The notes under the pieces: generated by a model
Databases searched by the model: none
The model's input: the letters and a program-made list of their open reading frames with translations, nothing else
What the model was told of the DNA's origin: nothing
Program-made: the position numbers and the translations under genes
Assembly (NCBI RefSeq): GCF_025567045.1
Contig: NZ_JAOQJK010000006.1
Coordinates: 62,001-126,000 of the forward strand
Reading direction: 5' to 3'
From: Barnesiella propionica
Lineage (GTDB): Bacteria; Bacteroidota; Bacteroidia; Bacteroidales; Barnesiellaceae
Length of the DNA: 64,000 bases
Shown here: positions 18,320 to 27,234 of the stretch, piece by piece
Layout of the letters: each line of letters begins with the position of its first letter
Numbering within the stretch: the stretch's first letter is position 1

Positions 18320-19520
18320 ATATATAATGAAAAAAATTTTACCCCTATTCATCGTATTAGCTGGTATATCCGCCTATACATGCGAAACAAGAGCGGAAAT
18401 ACGCTCTCCTTATATGACCAAGGTTCTTGAATTCCGGCCCGCTCCCGGACAGTTTATCAACGAGCTTCCGGAATATGAAGAAGGAGATACGGAAGAAACC
18501 ATGCGCCAAAAAGCAGAAGATTATCTGGCTTATGATGCACGTGGAATGGTTTCCCTGGGAGGCTTCGGAGGATATATCGTAGTGGGATTCGATCATACCA
18601 TCGTAAACGTAGCCGGACAAACGGATTTCAAAATATTGGGTAATGCTTTTTATGCCGATGCAAACCCTAATCCAGGTTTCTCATCCGGAGGTAGCAGCGA
18701 ACCGGGTATCGTAATGGTCGCTTACGATGCCAATAAAAATGGAAAGCCGGACAATGACGAGTGGTACGAACTGGCAGGCAGCGAATATTACAAGCCGGAG
18801 ACAACTAAAAACTACGAAATCACATATTACCGCCCCGATGAAAACAAGATACCGACTCCAAGCCAGACAAACCCTAATTTAACCGATACGACTTATCTTT
18901 ACTGGAAAGATAATCAGGGTAAAGACGGTTATCTGTCCAAACTGGCATTTCACAGGCAAAGCTATTATCCGCAATGGATAGAGGAGCCTACTTTAACTTT
19001 TAAAGGAACCAGACTGGCCGATAACGGAGTCGATGAAAGCGGAAACGATTCTTATTACGTATTATACGCTTACGACTGGGGATATGCCGACAATCATCCC
19101 AACAGCAGCGATAAATCGAATTTCGATATAGACTGGGCGGTGGATAAAAACGGGAATAAAGTCTCCCTCCCGGGTATAGATTTCGTTAAGATCTACACCG
19201 GAGTCAACCAGTTTAACGGATGGATAGGAGAATGTTCTACCGAAGTAATGGGAGTAGAGGACTTACATGTGGATGCCGAAATGGGCAGTATGGAAGAAAA
19301 TATTGCCATGCAAATCAAATCATATCCTAATCCGTGTACCGACTATCTGTATCTGTCCGTGTCTAAAACATGCCTGATAGAACTCACAGATATCACCGGA
19401 CATCGCCTGATAGGAAAAGAATACGAAAGTGGCAACTATTCTATCGATATGCAAACTTATCCGGCAGGAATATATATCCTGAAAGCAGGAAATACTATCC
19501 AAAAGATAATAAAAAATTAA
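18309..19520 (+). CDS. Cobalamin-locus secreted protein with T9SS sorting domain
   Basis: A 403-residue secreted protein, start overlapping the btuG-like gene by 11 bases (an internal ATG at 18327 is an alternative and gives a cleaner signal peptide). It belongs to a family of surface proteins recurring next to btuB/btuG in Bacteroidota, marked by FRPAPGQFINELP, GGFGGYIVVGFDHTI and ILGNAFY followed by GYDANKNGKPDNDEWYELAG-like acidic repeats. The C-terminal 65 residues are a T9SS sorting domain (SYPNPCTDYLYLSV ... YPAGIYILKAGNTI). Probable role is surface capture or docking of corrinoids, inferred only from position. Third gene of the riboswitch-1 operon. Confidence 0.75.
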   Translation: MKIRYIMKKILPLFIVLAGISAYTCETRAEIRSPYMTKVLEFRPAPGQFINELPEYEEGDTEETMRQKAEDYLAYDARGMVSLGGFGGYIVVGFDHTIVNVAGQTDFKILGNAFYADANPNPGFSSGGSSEPGIVMVAYDANKNGKPDNDEWYELAGSEYYKPETTKNYEITYYRPDENKIPTPSQTNPNLTDTTYLYWKDNQGKDGYLSKLAFHRQSYYPQWIEEPTLTFKGTRLADNGVDESGNDSYYVLYAYDWGYADNHPNSSDKSNFDIDWAVDKNGNKVSLPGIDFVKIYTGVNQFNGWIGECSTEVMGVEDLHVDAEMGSMEENIAMQIKSYPNPCTDYLYLSVSKTCLIELTDITGHRLIGKEYESGNYSIDMQTYPAGIYILKAGNTIQKIIKN

Positions 19521-19549
19521 TTTGTCCCGAATATAATAACACATAACTA

Positions 19550-19745
19550 TAGCGTACAGGTTCGGCCGTAACAAAGCCGATTAAAAGGGAACCGGGTGAA
19601 AATCCCGGACAGTCCCGCTGCTGTAAGTTCCTTACATAAAATTATGACATCATGTCACTGGTCATCCCGGGAAGGCGTCATAATCCGGAACAAGTCAGAA
19701 GACCTGCCGTACGTTCGCCATAAAAGCTTACGAGGTATGAGCTTA
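19550..19745 (+). ncRNA. Cobalamin riboswitch 2
   Basis: Second cobalamin aptamer. Conserved pieces are AAAAGGGAACCGGGTGAAAA, CAGTCCCGCTGCTGTAAG, TCACTGGTC, CCGGGAAGG and the B12 box AAGTCAGAAGACCTGCC (19692-19708). P1 pairs 19552-19557 with 19709-19714. The conserved post-box hairpin is at 19725-19745. No strong promoter is visible between the previous stop codon and the aptamer; TTTG at 19521-19524 with TAACTATA at 19544-19551 is weak, so it may sit inside a longer transcript. It precedes the leucine-rich-repeat gene by about 140 bases; the remainder of 19746-19887 shows no clear terminator. Confidence 0.92.
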
Positions 19746-19887
19746 GGCCCCGTTACTAATCCTTCCGATTATAACCGGACTCCTTTTCAAAGCGGTGATA
19801 AAAAAGCGCCGTTACCCTCCGTAAGTTTTAAATGGTATACATAATTTTTTTGTAAACTATATATGTTACACATTTAAAACCCAGAAA

Positions 19888-22800
19888 ATGAAAAAAATTT
19901 ATTCATTGTTTTTATTGCTGTTCATTGCATTGTCCTCAGTCGCACAAATAACCGTGCAAGGGCGTCCGCATAAAGCGGCAAAAGTATTGAACACCGCCGG
20001 GATAGCGATTCCCATGGACGAATTCACCATGGACATGATCGAGAATTGGAGCGGTGAAGGAGAGAACCGGGCGGCACTTGTCGTACAATGGAATGCCGAC
20101 AACGAAACTTATGCCATGGTATGGGGTTACCGCTGGCCGGCAAGCGAGAAAGCGACGGGAGAATCCATGATACGCGCTATCGCCGCATCGGACAGATATT
20201 TCTTCGCCATGGCCGAAGGCGGAACCAGTTACGGAAGTACTATAGCCGGTATGGGATACGACACCAACAGGAACGGGTATTTTGCAATACAAAAGGACGG
20301 AACAATCGTAACTCCTAATGAAGAAGGTATGATGATAGCCGGCAGTTATAGTTACGATGGCTGGACTTGCGTAGACCCGGAAGATTACTGGCAATCGGGA
20401 TGGTATGCCGGTTATTGGTCTTACTGGGTGAAAGAAGAGGGAGGAAGTTTCGGATACAGCGGGCTGGGAGCAACCAACCGTGTCTTAAAGAACAATAGCT
20501 GGGACGGATGGAACTTTGCCATAAACATGTTGTCACAGCCCTGGAAACCCTTCGTTCCCGCTCCCAAAAACGGACTGACGAAACCGGCGATCAAAGAGCA
20601 GCCTGAAAATCTGGTCGTTTCAGCAGGCGAGACTGCCGAATTTTCATTCACGGCAAAAGGAGACAGCCTTACCTACCAATGGTATAAAGATTATACTCCT
20701 ATACAAGATGCCGATACATCGATATATGTCATTTCTTCTGCCACCGCCGGAGATGCCGGAGAATATTACTGTGTTTTCGGGAACAGGCTCGGAAATATGT
20801 CGACAGATACCGTTACCTTAACCGTAGGAGATAAAGAACTCTATTATAACAAAACTTCTTCATCTGCTCCTTATGAGGCGGAAGTCATTTATAATACAAA
20901 GTATCTTACCTATTCAGGTAAATTGAATATACCTTCGACAGTAACTATCGATGGTCAGACATATAATGTAACGGCGATTGCAGCAAACGCCTTCGAAAAT
21001 TGCCCAAAAATATTATCCGTTACGATTCCCGAAAGCGTGACTTCTATCGGGAAACAATCCTTTAACGGATGTACCGGATTGACCGAAATAATTATACCCG
21101 GCCAGGTATCCAGTATAGGAAGCGGTGCGTTCCTGAATTGTACGAATTTAAGTTCCGTAACGATGGGACAGAGTGTTTCTTCCATCGGAGAATCTGCATT
21201 TCAGGCGACAGGCCTGGTTAACGTCAGCATGCCGGCCCATGTATCAGTTATCGGTAAAAAAGCATTTATGAATTGTTCCTTACTGGAAAATATATCTTTA
21301 AACGAACAACTTGCTATTATCGAGGATTCCGCCTTTTTCAGTTGCGTAAAACTCAATGCTATCGAAATTCCCAACCAAGTAACTAAATTAGGGAAATACG
21401 CATTATACGGATGTTCTGAACTGAAAACCATTGCTTTAGGCACTCAACTGGCGGCCATAGAAGAATACACTTTTAAAGATTGCGGGGAATTAACGGCGGT
21501 GACTATTCCCGATAATATTCTTAGCATCGGGAATTATGCGTTTGACAACTGTACCGGATTGAAAACAACTGCTATAGGCAACGGCGTTACGCATATAGGA
21601 AATTACGCATTCAGCGAATGTGATAAACTCGCATCTGTTACCTTGGGAAATAAAGTATCTTCTATAGGTTCTTATGCGTTCAACCGTTGCAGCCTGGTGA
21701 CCGGAATCAACTTTCCCAACAGCCTCAGAAGTATAGGCGAACGCGCGTTCTTTTACTGCTCCAGCCTGGCAGATGCTCCGCTTAACGAAGGTCTTGCAAC
21801 CATAGAACCGTATGCTTTTTATAATTGCGCATTTACCGCAATATCCATACCGAATAGCGTAACCGCACTGGGAAGTTATACGTTCTCCAATTGCACCAAG
21901 CTATTAACAGTAAAAATTGGCACCGGAATAACCGAACTGGCAGATTATCTGTTCAACTCCTGTACTACTTTAAAAGAGATCATTATTCCTCAGAATATTG
22001 TATCTTTGGGATCAAGCGCCCTGGGATACTGTAAAGGGCTAAAATCCGTCAACATCCCCAACAGTGTGATCTCTATCGGTGACCGCATATTCCAGAGATG
22101 CGATTCTTTGGAATCCATCATTTTATCCGGCAATGTCTCTAAATTGGGAACCTATGCTTTCGATAATTGCAAAAATCTGGTCTCGGCAACCATCAACGCC
22201 GAAATATCTGCACTGCCCAACTACACATTCAATAATTGCGCGAAACTGACGGAAGTAAAACTGTCCCCGACTATAACGGCGTTAGGAACTTACGTATTCC
22301 AAAACTGTACATCATTAGCCAGGTTGCCTCTAACGGATAACATTGTTTCTATCGGTAATTATGCATTTGCCGGCTGTAACGCCCTTACTTCGGTAATAAT
22401 TCCCGATCATATACAAACCGCAGGAACTTACCTGTTCAATAGTTGTAAAGGTCTTACATCGGTAAGCATAGGAAAAGGCATGACAAAACTGTCCGACTAT
22501 ATGTTCCAGAACTGCAGTGCACTGGACGATGTTACCATTCCCGAGAATATAACCACGATGGGAAGCAACGTATTCAAATATTGTACATCTTTAGAAAAGA
22601 TATCATTACCGGAGAAGATAGAAACACTGGGAACCTATACTTTCTACGGCTGTACGAAACTCAAATCTGTAGTATTACCGGATAGCCTTACCTCTATCGG
22701 GAATTACTCTTTTCAGGATTGTAAAGCCCTTGCCCAAATAAATATCCCTGAAAACGTATCTTCACTGGGAACCTATACATTCCGCAATTGTACCGCCTTA

Positions 22801-24159
22801 ACGTCACTGGTTATCGGCGATAAAGTTACATCCGTCGGGACCTATATGTTATATGGCTGTACCGGATTGAAATCGGTAAAAATAGGAAAATCGGTAACTT
22901 CTATAGGAACTTACGTTTTTAACGGATGTACCGGACTTGAAAAGATATACAGTTATAATGTTACGCCGCCAACTTGTCAAAGCTCGACTTTCACAAAAGT
23001 CCCTACTACCTGTAAAATATATGTACCCGAAGAAGCGATAGAAAATTATAAAGCCCTAATTTACTGGAAAGATTTCAGTATTTCCGCCATTCTGCCCGAT
23101 CTCGCAATCATATCTACGACTCCGGTTATGGACTTCGGAAGCGGTGTAACCAGCTACGTAAATGCCGATAATAAAGTATTTACCGTTACTTTCAACCGCA
23201 ACATCGTTTCCGAAGATGCCGTTTCCGTTATATTGAAAGCCCATGGTGTCATAGCCGAAGGACAAACGCTTTCTACTTCTGTAGAAAATAATGTACTGAC
23301 CGTGAACCGTGAAGGGGAAAATCTTGCAGCAGGTAAGTACTCAATCATTATATCTACGGATAAAGGCGACATGAATATTCTTTTCACTGTTTTGGAAGAG
23401 CTCAAGATCACAGCGACAACACCGGATATGGATTTCGGAAGCGGGGTAACCTCCTATGTAAATGCCGATAATAAAGTATTTACCGTTACTTTCAACCGGA
23501 ACATCGTTTCCGAAGATGCTGTTATTGTTGCTTTGAAAGTTAACGGTGCCGTAGCCGAAGGACAAACGCTTTCTACTTCTGTAGAAAATAATGTACTGAC
23601 TGTGAACAGAGAGGGTGAGAATCTTGCAGCAGGTGAGTACTCGCTCATTATATCTACGGATAAAGGCAATATGAATATTCTTTTCACCGTTCTGGAAGAC
23701 CTTAAAATCACGGCAACTATGCCGGATATGGATTTCGGAAGCGGAGATATTCCTGAAATTAAATCAGAAACAGCAACTTTCACTGTGACTTTCAATCGCA
23801 ATATCAGAGAAGAAGATGCAATCTCCGTATCGCTGATATCCGGAGAAACAGCAGTAGAAGGTCAGACTATCGAAACATCTTATGATAATAACGTATTGAC
23901 TATTCACAGGAAAGGAGATCATCTTTCAAAAGGAATTTATGCATTTGTCATAACCGCTAACAAGAAGATATTTAACGTCAATTTCAAAGTATCCGATACA
24001 ATGGGTACAGAAAAAAACGACGGAGAAAAAACAATACTTTTCCAATCTTACTTTACAACCGGCGGGGTACGCTTAGTGAAACCTATACAAGGTATCAATA
24101 TCGTAAAAACTCTCTATGAAGACGGTTCGGTGGAAATTGAAAAAATTTACATAAAATAA
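19888..24159 (+). CDS. Giant secreted BspA-like leucine-rich-repeat protein in the cobalamin regulon
   Basis: A 1423-residue secreted protein. After the signal peptide (about 1-20) comes a roughly 200-residue domain with NWSGEGENRAALVVQW and MVWGYRW, shared with the product of the gene at 24255. An Ig-like domain follows (about 235-320, ending AGEYYCVFGNRLGNMS), then about 30 LRR_5 repeats of 23 residues (about 345-1060, pattern SIGxxAFxxCxxLxxVxIPxxV). Three tandem Ig-like domains of 100 residues (about 1072-1370, 300-base period) come next. The end, INIVKTLYEDGSVEIEKIYIK, resembles the last strands of a T9SS sorting domain. Position right after riboswitch 2 implies cobalamin control; a capture or adhesion role is inference. 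Confidence 0.85.
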   Translation: MKKIYSLFLLLFIALSSVAQITVQGRPHKAAKVLNTAGIAIPMDEFTMDMIENWSGEGENRAALVVQWNADNETYAMVWGYRWPASEKATGESMIRAIAASDRYFFAMAEGGTSYGSTIAGMGYDTNRNGYFAIQKDGTIVTPNEEGMMIAGSYSYDGWTCVDPEDYWQSGWYAGYWSYWVKEEGGSFGYSGLGATNRVLKNNSWDGWNFAINMLSQPWKPFVPAPKNGLTKPAIKEQPENLVVSAGETAEFSFTAKGDSLTYQWYKDYTPIQDADTSIYVISSATAGDAGEYYCVFGNRLGNMSTDTVTLTVGDKELYYNKTSSSAPYEAEVIYNTKYLTYSGKLNIPSTVTIDGQTYNVTAIAANAFENCPKILSVTIPESVTSIGKQSFNGCTGLTEIIIPGQVSSIGSGAFLNCTNLSSVTMGQSVSSIGESAFQATGLVNVSMPAHVSVIGKKAFMNCSLLENISLNEQLAIIEDSAFFSCVKLNAIEIPNQVTKLGKYALYGCSELKTIALGTQLAAIEEYTFKDCGELTAVTIPDNILSIGNYAFDNCTGLKTTAIGNGVTHIGNYAFSECDKLASVTLGNKVSSIGSYAFNRCSLVTGINFPNSLRSIGERAFFYCSSLADAPLNEGLATIEPYAFYNCAFTAISIPNSVTALGSYTFSNCTKLLTVKIGTGITELADYLFNSCTTLKEIIIPQNIVSLGSSALGYCKGLKSVNIPNSVISIGDRIFQRCDSLESIILSGNVSKLGTYAFDNCKNLVSATINAEISALPNYTFNNCAKLTEVKLSPTITALGTYVFQNCTSLARLPLTDNIVSIGNYAFAGCNALTSVIIPDHIQTAGTYLFNSCKGLTSVSIGKGMTKLSDYMFQNCSALDDVTIPENITTMGSNVFKYCTSLEKISLPEKIETLGTYTFYGCTKLKSVVLPDSLTSIGNYSFQDCKALAQINIPENVSSLGTYTFRNCTALTSLVIGDKVTSVGTYMLYGCTGLKSVKIGKSVTSIGTYVFNGCTGLEKIYSYNVTPPTCQSSTFTKVPTTCKIYVPEEAIENYKALIYWKDFSISAILPDLAIISTTPVMDFGSGVTSYVNADNKVFTVTFNRNIVSEDAVSVILKAHGVIAEGQTLSTSVENNVLTVNREGENLAAGKYSIIISTDKGDMNILFTVLEELKITATTPDMDFGSGVTSYVNADNKVFTVTFNRNIVSEDAVIVALKVNGAVAEGQTLSTSVENNVLTVNREGENLAAGEYSLIISTDKGNMNILFTVLEDLKITATMPDMDFGSGDIPEIKSETATFTVTFNRNIREEDAISVSLISGETAVEGQTIETSYDNNVLTIHRKGDHLSKGIYAFVITANKKIFNVNFKVSDTMGTEKNDGEKTILFQSYFTTGGVRLVKPIQGINIVKTLYEDGSVEIEKIYIK
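23101..24000 (+). repeat. Three tandem 300-base repeats encoding Ig-like domains
   Basis: Units start at 23101, 23401 and 23701. The first two are almost identical over most of their length (for example the shared block from 23454 and from 23154 onwards), indicating a recent duplication; the third is diverged but keeps MDFGSG and FTVTFNRNI. Confidence 0.85.
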
Positions 24160-24188
24160 TATGCCAATATGACTCTCTAATAATAATT

Positions 24189-24236
24189 AAGGAGAAATTC
24201 CAAAAGGGGGAATACCCTTTTGGAATAATTCTCCTT
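24189..24236 (+). terminator. Intercistronic hairpin between the repeat protein and the propeller gene
   Basis: A long inverted repeat (arms 24189-24209 and 24215-24236 with small bulges) lies between two genes that are 95 bases apart. It has no T-run after it on the plus strand, so it may be a partial terminator or an RNA-stability element. Confidence 0.45.
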
Positions 24237-24254
24237 TAATAAATTACTATTCAC

Positions 24255-26450
24255 ATGAAAAGACATATATTCTTTTTATTTACTATTATTACCGGCAGTT
24301 TATACAATTATTTGCCGGCAATCTCTCCCTCCGATATAGGCTACTGGATAGGCGAAGGAGGAAACGAGTCGATAGTCTCGATCAGTTGGAATGACGGGAA
24401 AAAGCCTGAAACTCTGGCATGGGGATATCGCACTGGCCGGGAAACTACCATTATCGACATGCTGAACGATTTAGTAAAAAATGATCCCCGGCTCTTTTCC
24501 CTGATGCGCCAACAAGGTATTTACAAAGTAGATGGCCTGGGATTTGACCTGAACGGAGAGCATACGATCTCTATGACCGTAGGAGGAAATACGGCTTATC
24601 CCAAATACAGCAAAACAGGACAATTTACTGCGACTCCGGGGAACTATAACACATGGAGATGCAGTGATGATGAAGACCATTGGAACTCCCCTTCAAAAAC
24701 AGAAGCGGGAGAATGGCACTGTTGTGTTATAACAGACGATGGAACTAAAACGATTTTAGACGCAGAAAGTGTAAACTCCCAAACCGTACATAACGGTTAC
24801 AATTACATCTGGTATTACGAAATACCCGGAAAAGATCTTCCTCCATATGAACAAGCTATTGCAGTAGATCCTTACATAACCGAGGATGTGGATTATACTC
24901 ACGGTATATTTTTCATAAATGAAGATTGGTTCGGCTGGGACAACGGCAGTTTAAATTTCCTGGATAAAAACGGCAAAATGATTTACCGGGCATTTCGGCG
25001 TGAAAACGATAATACCGAAACCCTGGGGGTAACCACCCAGTTCGGATGTATTTACGGAGATAACTTCTATTTTATATCCAAGCAAGCAAAAACATCTCCG
25101 GAAGCTAAATCCGGAGGAAAATTAGTCATTGCCGATGCCAGGACATTAAAAAAGAAAATTGCTTTTGATGAAATAGGCGGAGGAGACGGACGTTCATTTC
25201 TCGGAGTAAATGAAAAGACCGGATACATAGGGACTACCAACGGGATTTTCGTTTTCGATATGGAAAATTTCAAGTTGGGCGATATCATTGAAGGTACTGG
25301 CAAAGGTAGTACATATGAAGGACAAATAGGAATAATGATTCGTACAGGAGAATACGTATTCGCAGCAAAACAGAATACAGGAGTATTAGTCATCGATCCG
25401 GATAAAAATGAAATCAAAACAACGATAAATTTGCCTCAGATATCTACTATTACAATGAGTAAAGACGGATATATCTGGGCGGGAGCCGAAACAAATTATT
25501 TATTGAAAATAAATCCTTATACCCTGGAAACCTCCAGAACCGGACTTCCGGACGTCATGCAAATAAATTCATCATGGGGCGCCTGGAATGCCGGAAGTTT
25601 ATGTGCCAGTACCCAACATAACATTCTATATTTTACTCATTCGTCACATATAATCCGTTATGATATAGATAATGACACATTCGATACCGAATTCTTTGAG
25701 CTTCCCGGCCAAGAAAGCGAATATAAACAAATATTCTACGGTTCGTGCCTGCGGGTAGACCCGGTTACCGACAACCTGATAATTACAGCTACCGAATCGG
25801 GATACCTGACCCATTTCATGCAAAACTGGATTCATGTAGTAGACGGCACAAGCGGAGCCCTCATCAATACGATACGCCCCGAAACTTACTACTGGTTTCC
25901 GGCATTACCCGTATTCCCGGATAATTATCCCCCTTTGATCTCAGGATTCGAAAATATCTCTATGGTAACGAATGTTTACAAAATATATTTAGGAGATAAA
26001 GTATCCGACGCCGACAATATGGCATGTGCCATTCTTAAGACAGCAACGACAGAAGATACTTCCGTTGCCACAGTTTCAGTAGAAGCGGATACACTGGTAA
26101 TTACCGGGCATAAAAAAGGAAAAACAACCCTCACTTTAAAAGTAAATTCCAACGGAAAAACAGCGGTACAGACTGTTTCTCTCGAAATCGGTAAAATCAG
26201 TTCTTCAAACAAGACGAACCTGTCCCTTGTTTCTGTCTCACCCAACCCGGCAAAAGATATCCTCACCATTAAAGAAAGGAAAGGCCATGAAGTATCACTG
26301 GTGAACAAGTACGGGCAAATAATACTCCGTCACAGAATTACCAGTGACAGTGAAAAAATAAATATCGCCTCTCTACCCGGCGGACTATATATCTTGCAAA
26401 TCTCATCGAAAGGAGAACCGAGCGATACAGTCAAAGTTTTAAAATTATAA
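24255..26450 (+). CDS. Secreted DUF5074-like propeller protein with T9SS sorting domain
   Basis: A 731-residue secreted protein. Signal peptide (about 1-22); N-terminal domain (about 25-205) with GYWIGEGGNESIVSISW, ETLAWGYRTG and NTWRCSDDEDHW, matching the start of the preceding repeat protein; a beta-propeller region (about 210-575) of DUF5074/BtuG type with YTHGIFFINEDWFGWDNGS and GYIWAGAETNYLLKINP; an Ig-like domain (about 580-655); and a T9SS type A sorting domain (VSPNPAKDILTIKE to KVLKL). It looks like a surface protein that combines a BtuG-type propeller with another domain. Cobalamin binding is inferred from the fold and riboswitch context. Confidence 0.8.
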   Translation: MKRHIFFLFTIITGSLYNYLPAISPSDIGYWIGEGGNESIVSISWNDGKKPETLAWGYRTGRETTIIDMLNDLVKNDPRLFSLMRQQGIYKVDGLGFDLNGEHTISMTVGGNTAYPKYSKTGQFTATPGNYNTWRCSDDEDHWNSPSKTEAGEWHCCVITDDGTKTILDAESVNSQTVHNGYNYIWYYEIPGKDLPPYEQAIAVDPYITEDVDYTHGIFFINEDWFGWDNGSLNFLDKNGKMIYRAFRRENDNTETLGVTTQFGCIYGDNFYFISKQAKTSPEAKSGGKLVIADARTLKKKIAFDEIGGGDGRSFLGVNEKTGYIGTTNGIFVFDMENFKLGDIIEGTGKGSTYEGQIGIMIRTGEYVFAAKQNTGVLVIDPDKNEIKTTINLPQISTITMSKDGYIWAGAETNYLLKINPYTLETSRTGLPDVMQINSSWGAWNAGSLCASTQHNILYFTHSSHIIRYDIDNDTFDTEFFELPGQESEYKQIFYGSCLRVDPVTDNLIITATESGYLTHFMQNWIHVVDGTSGALINTIRPETYYWFPALPVFPDNYPPLISGFENISMVTNVYKIYLGDKVSDADNMACAILKTATTEDTSVATVSVEADTLVITGHKKGKTTLTLKVNSNGKTAVQTVSLEIGKISSSNKTNLSLVSVSPNPAKDILTIKERKGHEVSLVNKYGQIILRHRITSDSEKINIASLPGGLYILQISSKGEPSDTVKVLKL

Positions 26451-26461
26451 AAGCGACTATC

Positions 26462-26638
26462 ATGAATTCACTTATTAAAGTAACGGTCCGAAACGATATC
26501 ATCTACATTACTGACGCGGGACATAATAAAACGTAACCGTATATGATTTCAACGGAGACACCGAAATATCCTCTTTAAAATCACCCGCTATTTAATACGG
26601 TCGATATAGAAAGAAAACGTTACAAAGTAGCTTTATAA
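26462..26638 (+). pseudogene. Decayed T9SS-type sorting-domain fragment
   Basis: A short frame starting MNSLIKVTVRNDIIYITDAG stops at 26536. Restoring one base near 26534 lets it continue as KTVTVYDFNGDTEISSLKSP, the standard middle of a T9SS sorting domain. A second shift continues as FNTVDIERKRYKVAL to 26638. This is therefore the end of a former secreted protein of the same region, broken by at least two frameshifts. Confidence 0.55.
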
Positions 26639-26710
26639 GGATTCTTAGCTATTCATAAAACATCTCTGCCGAAAATAACAATTTAAGCAGAGATGTTTTT
26701 TCACTTAAAC

Positions 26711-26741
26711 TTGATATTCCATCACAGAATTTATATCTTTG
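26711..26741 (+). promoter_or_regulatory. Promoter of the third cobalamin-riboswitch transcript
   Basis: TTG at 26711-26713, 20 bases, TATCTTTG at 26734-26741, immediately before the third aptamer. Confidence 0.7.
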
Positions 26742-26743
26742 TC

Positions 26744-26960
26744 AAACATTGGTTTCAAGTACCTTTTTCAGGTACAGAATTAAAAGGGAATCCCGTGAGA
26801 ATCGGGAACAGTCCCGCTGCTGTAAGCTCCGTCCAATGTCTGCGACAAATACTTATGCCACTGATTAAAGAGAGAAATCGGGAAGGTGCCGCCGACAGGA
26901 GCAAGTCAGAAGACCTGCCTATGTATTACCAAATCGACAGCTTTCGTGGGTTAGAGCTTG
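26744..26960 (+). ncRNA. Cobalamin riboswitch 3
   Basis: Third cobalamin aptamer, closest in sequence to the first. It has AATTAAAAGGGAATCCCGTG, CAGTCCCGCTGCTGTAAG, TGCCACTGAT, ATCGGGAAGG and the B12 box AAGTCAGAAGACCTGCC ending at 26919. P1 can form between 26745-26748 and 26922-26925. The conserved post-box hairpin (GCTTT...AGAGC) is at 26940-26957. A strong terminator stands 170 bases further on, and the next gene begins at 27235. Confidence 0.92.
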
Positions 26961-27131
26961 AGAACAAAAATAAGAAGGTTAAAATATCCTTGCATATTCT
27001 TTGTTTTTATTTTCACCTGACAAAGGTCTATTATTCGAAACTGTCTTTGAACGAATGCAATTTTCCTGTTTGTGATAAACAGGCTGTTTTCATATAATAA
27101 TATAATTTAAGTATCCCTACTGCCATAGGGG

Positions 27132-27174
27132 AAACCGCCCTTGACCGGAATGACGGATCAGGGGCGGTTTTATT
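27132..27174 (+). terminator. Strong Rho-independent terminator after riboswitch 3
   Basis: Nine-base outer arms (27132-27140 and 27162-27170), additional inner pairing, and a T-run. It lies between riboswitch 3 and the ATP-grasp-like gene, so it either ends a short leader RNA or is the switch's expression platform. A smaller hairpin lies at 27066-27084. Confidence 0.85.
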
Positions 27175-27234
27175 ACAAAAATAACAAAGCGTGTCAGGAA
27201 TAAAACGTAACTTCGCGGAGGAGAATACATAATA

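Noticed and set aside
20955..22990. Regularly spaced repeats considered as a CRISPR array
   Set aside because: The 69-base period encodes 23-residue leucine-rich repeats in one continuous frame; there are no identical repeats or unique spacers.
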